Assembly: GCA_000435615.1 (NCBI GenBank)
Contig: FR881975.1
Location: 5,118 to 23,213 of the forward strand
Reading direction: 5' to 3'
Length of the DNA: 18,096 bases
Origin: Firmicutes bacterium CAG:238
Lineage (GTDB): Bacteria > Bacillota > Clostridia > Peptostreptococcales > Anaerovoracaceae
Under the pieces are notes generated by a model. That model worked only from the letters and a program-made list of their open reading frames with translations. It was not told the origin of the DNA and did not search any database. The translations under genes and the position numbers were made by a program. This document shows, one piece after another, positions 15,358 through 18,096 of this stretch. How positions within the stretch are numbered: the stretch's first letter is position 1; every line of letters starts with the position of its first letter.

Positions 15358-15385
15358 ATTATAGCATTGTGACACTGTAATTCAA
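15358..15385 (-). promoter_or_regulatory. Promoter of the GNAT acetyltransferase gene
   Basis: Minus strand TTGAAT (15385-15380), a 16-base spacer and a perfect TATAAT (15363-15358). The leader would be about 58 bases. For the divergent plus-strand gene at 15414 I find only weak candidates (TTGTGA at 15333 with CATTAT at 15357), so its promoter is not assigned. Confidence 0.62.
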
Positions 15386-15413
15386 AGCATGAAATTTAAA
15401 AAGGTGGATAATT

Positions 15414-16865
15414 ATGGGGAAATTGGATATATCGAGTAAAATTAAAAATTTAGGCAGAAAAAAAACAGTCTTTTTGGCTATTGGAGTCATATTGGTGATT
15501 GCGCTCGCTGCGGGCGGAATCTATCTGGTTCGCTCGAATCAAAATGATGAACCTACTTTGGAAGAAATCGTAAGCGAAAAACTCAGTGCATACAAAACGG
15601 ATATTGCCGACTCGCTCAGCACGTTGAATTCAAATGATAAGGTGGCCGATTACCTCGTCTCGTGGGCGGCCAACAAAGATATAAAGTCTGAAAGAGATTG
15701 GAATAACAACGTTATCTACTCGATTAAGGCATCGTCCAAGGACTACAAAGAAAACAAACCGGTAATTATCGCATGCGAATACGACGCTGCAGATATGGAA
15801 AACTATCTGGAACCTATGGCGACAGCTCTGACCGTTGCCAAGAATGCCAAATATCACGGAGCTTTCAAAGTCGTGTTCATGCCGCGTGAAAACGGCGAGA
15901 TGAAGGGTGCGGAATCACTGTCGGAAGAATACATGACAAAGGACACGCAGTTGTTCTTCCTGGGAGCTTCGTCCTCTTCTAAAGTATCAATCACAACCGG
16001 CGGATATAAACAGTTTGCGATTACGGATTCGCTGAAAACATGTGCTCCGACGCATGACAAGGCATACAAGATTACAATCAAACATGTTCCTTCTCAGGAT
16101 GCAGGTTACGCGATTAACCCTATCAAAACGCTCGGAAATCTGCTGGCGAACTTTAAATCGACTTCGCTTTTGTTTGAACTTTCATCCTTTACAGGCGGAA
16201 AAAATGCCGACACAATGCCTTCACGTGCATCGGTAACGGTTGTCATCAGTTCTTCTGACGAGGAAAAGTTCTGCACGAGAATGGATAAGGCGATCGAAAA
16301 ATTTGACGACAAATATGCGGGGGATTTTCCCGAAATCTCCTATACATATAAAGAAACAGAACTTCCTAACAAGGTATTCACAAAGAAAGAAACCGAAAAC
16401 ATTGTCAGCCTTATGTACACGGCACTTAACGGTGTATATTACAAAGATGACGACGGCAATGTAACCGCCGTCACAAATATCGGAAAAATCCGCGCAAAAG
16501 GTTCTTCCCTGTCGATTTTGGTAAGTGCCATGAGTTCTTCCGCTGATCTTCTTATGGAGATTTGTGATGCATACAAGACGATCGCAGGGCTCTGCGATGT
16601 AAAGAGCTGCACCGTGAACAGTTACAGTGTTTACAGCGGCGGCGGGAAAACCTCGGCTCTTCTTGATCAGTTTGAAAGCAGCTTTTTGACTTTCACCGGT
16701 GACTCGGAAATGATCGTGGAAGATGCAGTGGAAACCACCCCTTGCAGCGTATTCTGCGACAGAGATTCGGGCATGGCCATGCTTTACTGCGGAATAACCG
16801 ACAAAACCAAAGAAAAGTTTGCCGGCTCCCTGATCACTTTCTTGGATAACACAAATAATGTGTAA
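15414..16865 (+). CDS. Membrane-anchored degenerate PepD/M20-like peptidase (probable pseudoenzyme)
   Basis: The 483-residue protein has a basic N-terminus, one membrane segment (about 19-39, FLAIGVILVIALAAGGIYLV) and a large, probably extracytoplasmic domain. The order of segments follows aminoacyl-histidine dipeptidase (PepD, M20): KVADYLVSWAANKD/NNNVIYSIK (76-105), KPVIIACEYDA (115-125), FKVVFMPRENGEMKGAESL (151-169), QLFFLGASSSS (179-189), GYAINPIKTLGNLLANF (231-247), SFTGGKNADTMPSRASVTVV (258-277), TALNGV and TNIGKI (336-359), and AMLYCGI (455-461). Against PepD motifs the metal ligands are changed: SHLD to CEYD (His to Glu122), EE to EN (160), NLD to FLG (Asp to Gly184), and HAGLE near the end to AMLYC. 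Catalysis is therefore unlikely; a binding or structural role is possible. AAGGTGG precedes the ATG at 15414. It is the only plus-strand gene. The assignment rests on motif order, not an alignment. Confidence 0.68.
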   Translation: MGKLDISSKIKNLGRKKTVFLAIGVILVIALAAGGIYLVRSNQNDEPTLEEIVSEKLSAYKTDIADSLSTLNSNDKVADYLVSWAANKDIKSERDWNNNVIYSIKASSKDYKENKPVIIACEYDAADMENYLEPMATALTVAKNAKYHGAFKVVFMPRENGEMKGAESLSEEYMTKDTQLFFLGASSSSKVSITTGGYKQFAITDSLKTCAPTHDKAYKITIKHVPSQDAGYAINPIKTLGNLLANFKSTSLLFELSSFTGGKNADTMPSRASVTVVISSSDEEKFCTRMDKAIEKFDDKYAGDFPEISYTYKETELPNKVFTKKETENIVSLMYTALNGVYYKDDDGNVTAVTNIGKIRAKGSSLSILVSAMSSSADLLMEICDAYKTIAGLCDVKSCTVNSYSVYSGGGKTSALLDQFESSFLTFTGDSEMIVEDAVETTPCSVFCDRDSGMAMLYCGITDKTKEKFAGSLITFLDNTNNV

Positions 16866-16895
16866 TACCTTTTGACAACTTTTAATACTGCAGCA

Positions 16896-17786
16896 TTACT
16901 GAAGAATATCAATCAGATGCTCGTCCTTTCGATAAATGTATACATTATCGGACAGCCATTCTTCTTCGGTAATGCTTTCTTTATTTCCGGCTTTCAGTAA
17001 TTCTTTTACCGTTTCATCATTGATCTTCGTCTCCGGCAGGTTCGTCGGTAAAACAATTATCTCATCAAGAGACGACGGCAGCAGATACAAATCGCAGTCC
17101 AGCTTGTTTGCAAGGTCTTCCAGCAGCTTCTCATAGACGATGGAAGCTGCGCCCCAGGTAAGTCTTTTGTTTGATAAGGCATACATCGGCGGTGCCACAG
17201 CGACAAGCTCGGGTTTTAAGGTTTTCTTCGTCATTTCCAGCGCAAATTTATACAGTTCTTCTTCCGTCATATTGATTTTCCTGAGTATCTCATAGTCGAT
17301 GATCGTGCTGTAGAGGTCGTTTCCGTTTATTACAACCTCACGGCATATCAATGTAAGATCGAGAACATCATAGTGCGGCACATTCTCAATCAGCCTTTTG
17401 TTTCGCTCCTTGTTGATAAGCTGGAAGACGATGCACTCACCAAAAATGATCTGCTCTTCCTCTGTACTTTTCTTCATTTTTTCTGATATTACATCGGTCG
17501 CTTTTATAATTGCCGCGATTTCTTTGATCAACATTTCAAAACTTGCACCCGAAGCATATTTCTCATAATACGGTTTAAAATAGGTATTCGCCATGCAGCA
17601 AGGCTCATCTGTGTCCCCATTGTTTTCACGATTCGGAACCAGCATAAGGGTCTCAAGTTCCACATTCACCTTATTTACAAGCTTCTCGCTCACGGTATAC
17701 TCTTCAAATTTCTCCGGCAGATAAGACTTTATCTCCGTTTTGACTTTCTCTTTAAATTGATCATAGGTTAATTTTTTCTTTTCCAT
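16896..17786 (-). CDS. DUF5688 family protein
   Basis: This 296-residue soluble protein has no signal peptide or membrane segment; its function is unknown. The pattern is that of DUF5688 proteins common in Lachnospiraceae: a charged N-terminus (MEKKKLTYDQFKEKV), YFKPYYEKYASGASFEMLIKEI (about 69-90), LINKERNKRLIENVPHYDVLDL (about 137-158), then WGAASIVYEKL and YLLPSSLDEIIVLP near the C-terminus. I assign it from memory of those segments. The ATG at 17786 has a strong AAGGAGGGC site. It converges on the pseudo-peptidase gene with 30 bases between the stops and no hairpin there, so the two transcripts may overlap. Its promoter lies in a tandem repeat (17804-17835). Genes of this family often occur in several copies per genome, as I recall. 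Confidence 0.85.
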   Translation of the reverse strand: MEKKKLTYDQFKEKVKTEIKSYLPEKFEEYTVSEKLVNKVNVELETLMLVPNRENNGDTDEPCCMANTYFKPYYEKYASGASFEMLIKEIAAIIKATDVISEKMKKSTEEEQIIFGECIVFQLINKERNKRLIENVPHYDVLDLTLICREVVINGNDLYSTIIDYEILRKINMTEEELYKFALEMTKKTLKPELVAVAPPMYALSNKRLTWGAASIVYEKLLEDLANKLDCDLYLLPSSLDEIIVLPTNLPETKINDETVKELLKAGNKESITEEEWLSDNVYIYRKDEHLIDILQ

Positions 17787-17803
17787 ATAATAGCCCTCCT
17801 TGT

Positions 17804-17835
17804 TTTACATTATATTACATTTACATTATTTTACA
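17804..17835. repeat. Tandem direct repeat, 2 x 16 bp, in the DUF5688 promoter
   Basis: On the plus strand TTTACATTATATTACA (17804-17819) is followed without gap by TTTACATTATTTTACA (17820-17835), identical at 15 of 16 positions. On the minus strand this gives four TGTAA elements. The repeat covers the -10, the spacer and nearly all of the -35, so it may be a regulator site or simply an AT-rich duplication. Confidence 0.7.
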
Positions 17836-17836
17836 A
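17809..17836 (-). promoter_or_regulatory. Promoter of the DUF5688 gene
   Basis: Minus strand TTGTAA (17836-17831), a 16-base spacer and a perfect TATAAT (17814-17809), followed by a very short leader to the ribosome site and the ATG at 17786. The -10 is created within one repeat unit; the single base that differs between units makes TATAAT rather than AATAAT. Confidence 0.62.
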
Positions 17837-17906
17837 GAAGGGCAGCGATTTTCGTATCTGAAATGTAAGAATTGTTACGATTTCTGTATAGGCAAATTGC
17901 TCCAAT

Positions 17907-17935
17907 AAAAAAACGTCTCATTTGAGGCGTTTTTT
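17907..17935. terminator. Intrinsic terminator hairpin, probably for the right-edge membrane protein gene
   Basis: A6-7/T6 flanks surround CGTCTC (17914-17919), a loop ATTT and GAGGCG (17924-17929). Read on the plus strand all six core pairs form (one G-U); read on the minus strand one is a C-A mismatch, but the stem is extended by A-T pairs and ends in T7. The only gene that would use it is the minus-strand CDS ending at 17992, 57 bases away. The space between holds a small GAGAAT-TAT-ATTCTC inverted repeat (17938-17952) and nothing else I can name. Confidence 0.68.
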
Positions 17936-17991
17936 ATGAGAATTATATTCTCTACAGTTTTATGATTCGAGAGTCGGAATTATGCTCTGCT

Positions 17992-18096
17992 TTAGCCGCC
18001 GAAGTTAATTGCTACTGCAATTACCATCAATACAGCCTGTACGCAAAGTAAGATTCCGAAGAGTTTGAATGCGAACTTCCACCATTTTTCAAGAGG
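17992..18096 (-). CDS. C-terminal end of an integral membrane protein (partial)
   Basis: Only the last 34 residues and the TAA are in the window: LEKWWKFAFKLFGILLCVQA followed by VLMVIAVAINFGG. An amphipathic KWWKF segment leads into one hydrophobic helix of about 22 residues that ends the protein. This ending resembles those I recall for YfcC/ArcD-like amino-acid or carboxylate carriers, but 34 residues are too few to name it. The frame is open to the window edge. A terminator lies downstream at 17907-17935. Confidence 0.7.
   Translation of the reverse strand, partial: PLEKWWKFAFKLFGILLCVQAVLMVIAVAINFGG

Noticed and set aside
16866..16895. Bidirectional terminator between the convergent genes
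   Set aside because: The 30 bases hold no inverted repeat of useful length, so none is annotated.

Overview
The window reads as chromosomal core DNA from an anaerobic Firmicute of the class Clostridia, probably Lachnospiraceae or a close relative. The reasons are clean GGAGG-type ribosome binding sites, sigma-A-like promoters, a class III (oxygen-sensitive) ribonucleotide reductase, a clostridial-style purine operon and a DUF5688 protein. I see no mobile element, CRISPR array, tRNA or rRNA. No gap between genes exceeds about 250 bases.

Region 1 (1 to about 9976, minus strand) is one de novo purine operon, transcribed purE-purC-purF-purM-purN-purO-like-purH(AICARFT only)-purD-purL. The genes are nearly contiguous, with ATGA or short overlaps, and purL runs off the window start. 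A promoter (TTGAAA-17-TACAAT) drives a leader holding a clear ZTP (pfl) riboswitch. The 3' conserved element of the aptamer overlaps the 5' arm of a strong intrinsic terminator. ZMP/ZTP build-up, which signals lack of 10-formyl-THF, should therefore switch on an operon that contains both folate-dependent purine steps (PurN and AICAR transformylase). Two features are unusual. The last two steps to IMP are made by separate proteins, a short AICAR transformylase and an archaeal-type PurO IMP cyclohydrolase, instead of a fused PurH. PurF has lost its N-terminal cysteine nucleophile and the other glutaminase active-site motifs, but keeps the PRPP site and the Fe-S cysteines.

Region 2 (10023-11763, minus) holds an N-acyl-D-amino-acid deacylase-type amidohydrolase and rpmB (ribosomal protein L28). 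rpmB has its own promoter and terminator.

Region 3 (11781-15385, minus) holds the anaerobic ribonucleotide reductase pair nrdD-nrdG. Its promoter carries two candidate NrdR boxes spaced 31 bp. Upstream lies a GNAT acetyltransferase with its own promoter.

Region 4 (15414 to end) holds a plus-strand gene for a membrane-anchored protein that I read as a degenerate, probably catalytically dead PepD/M20-like peptidase. A convergent DUF5688 gene follows, with a tandem 16-bp repeat across its promoter. At the right edge are a terminator and the C-terminal end of a membrane protein. The most interesting items are the glutaminase-less PurF, the surface pseudo-peptidase and the ZTP-switched split-PurH operon.
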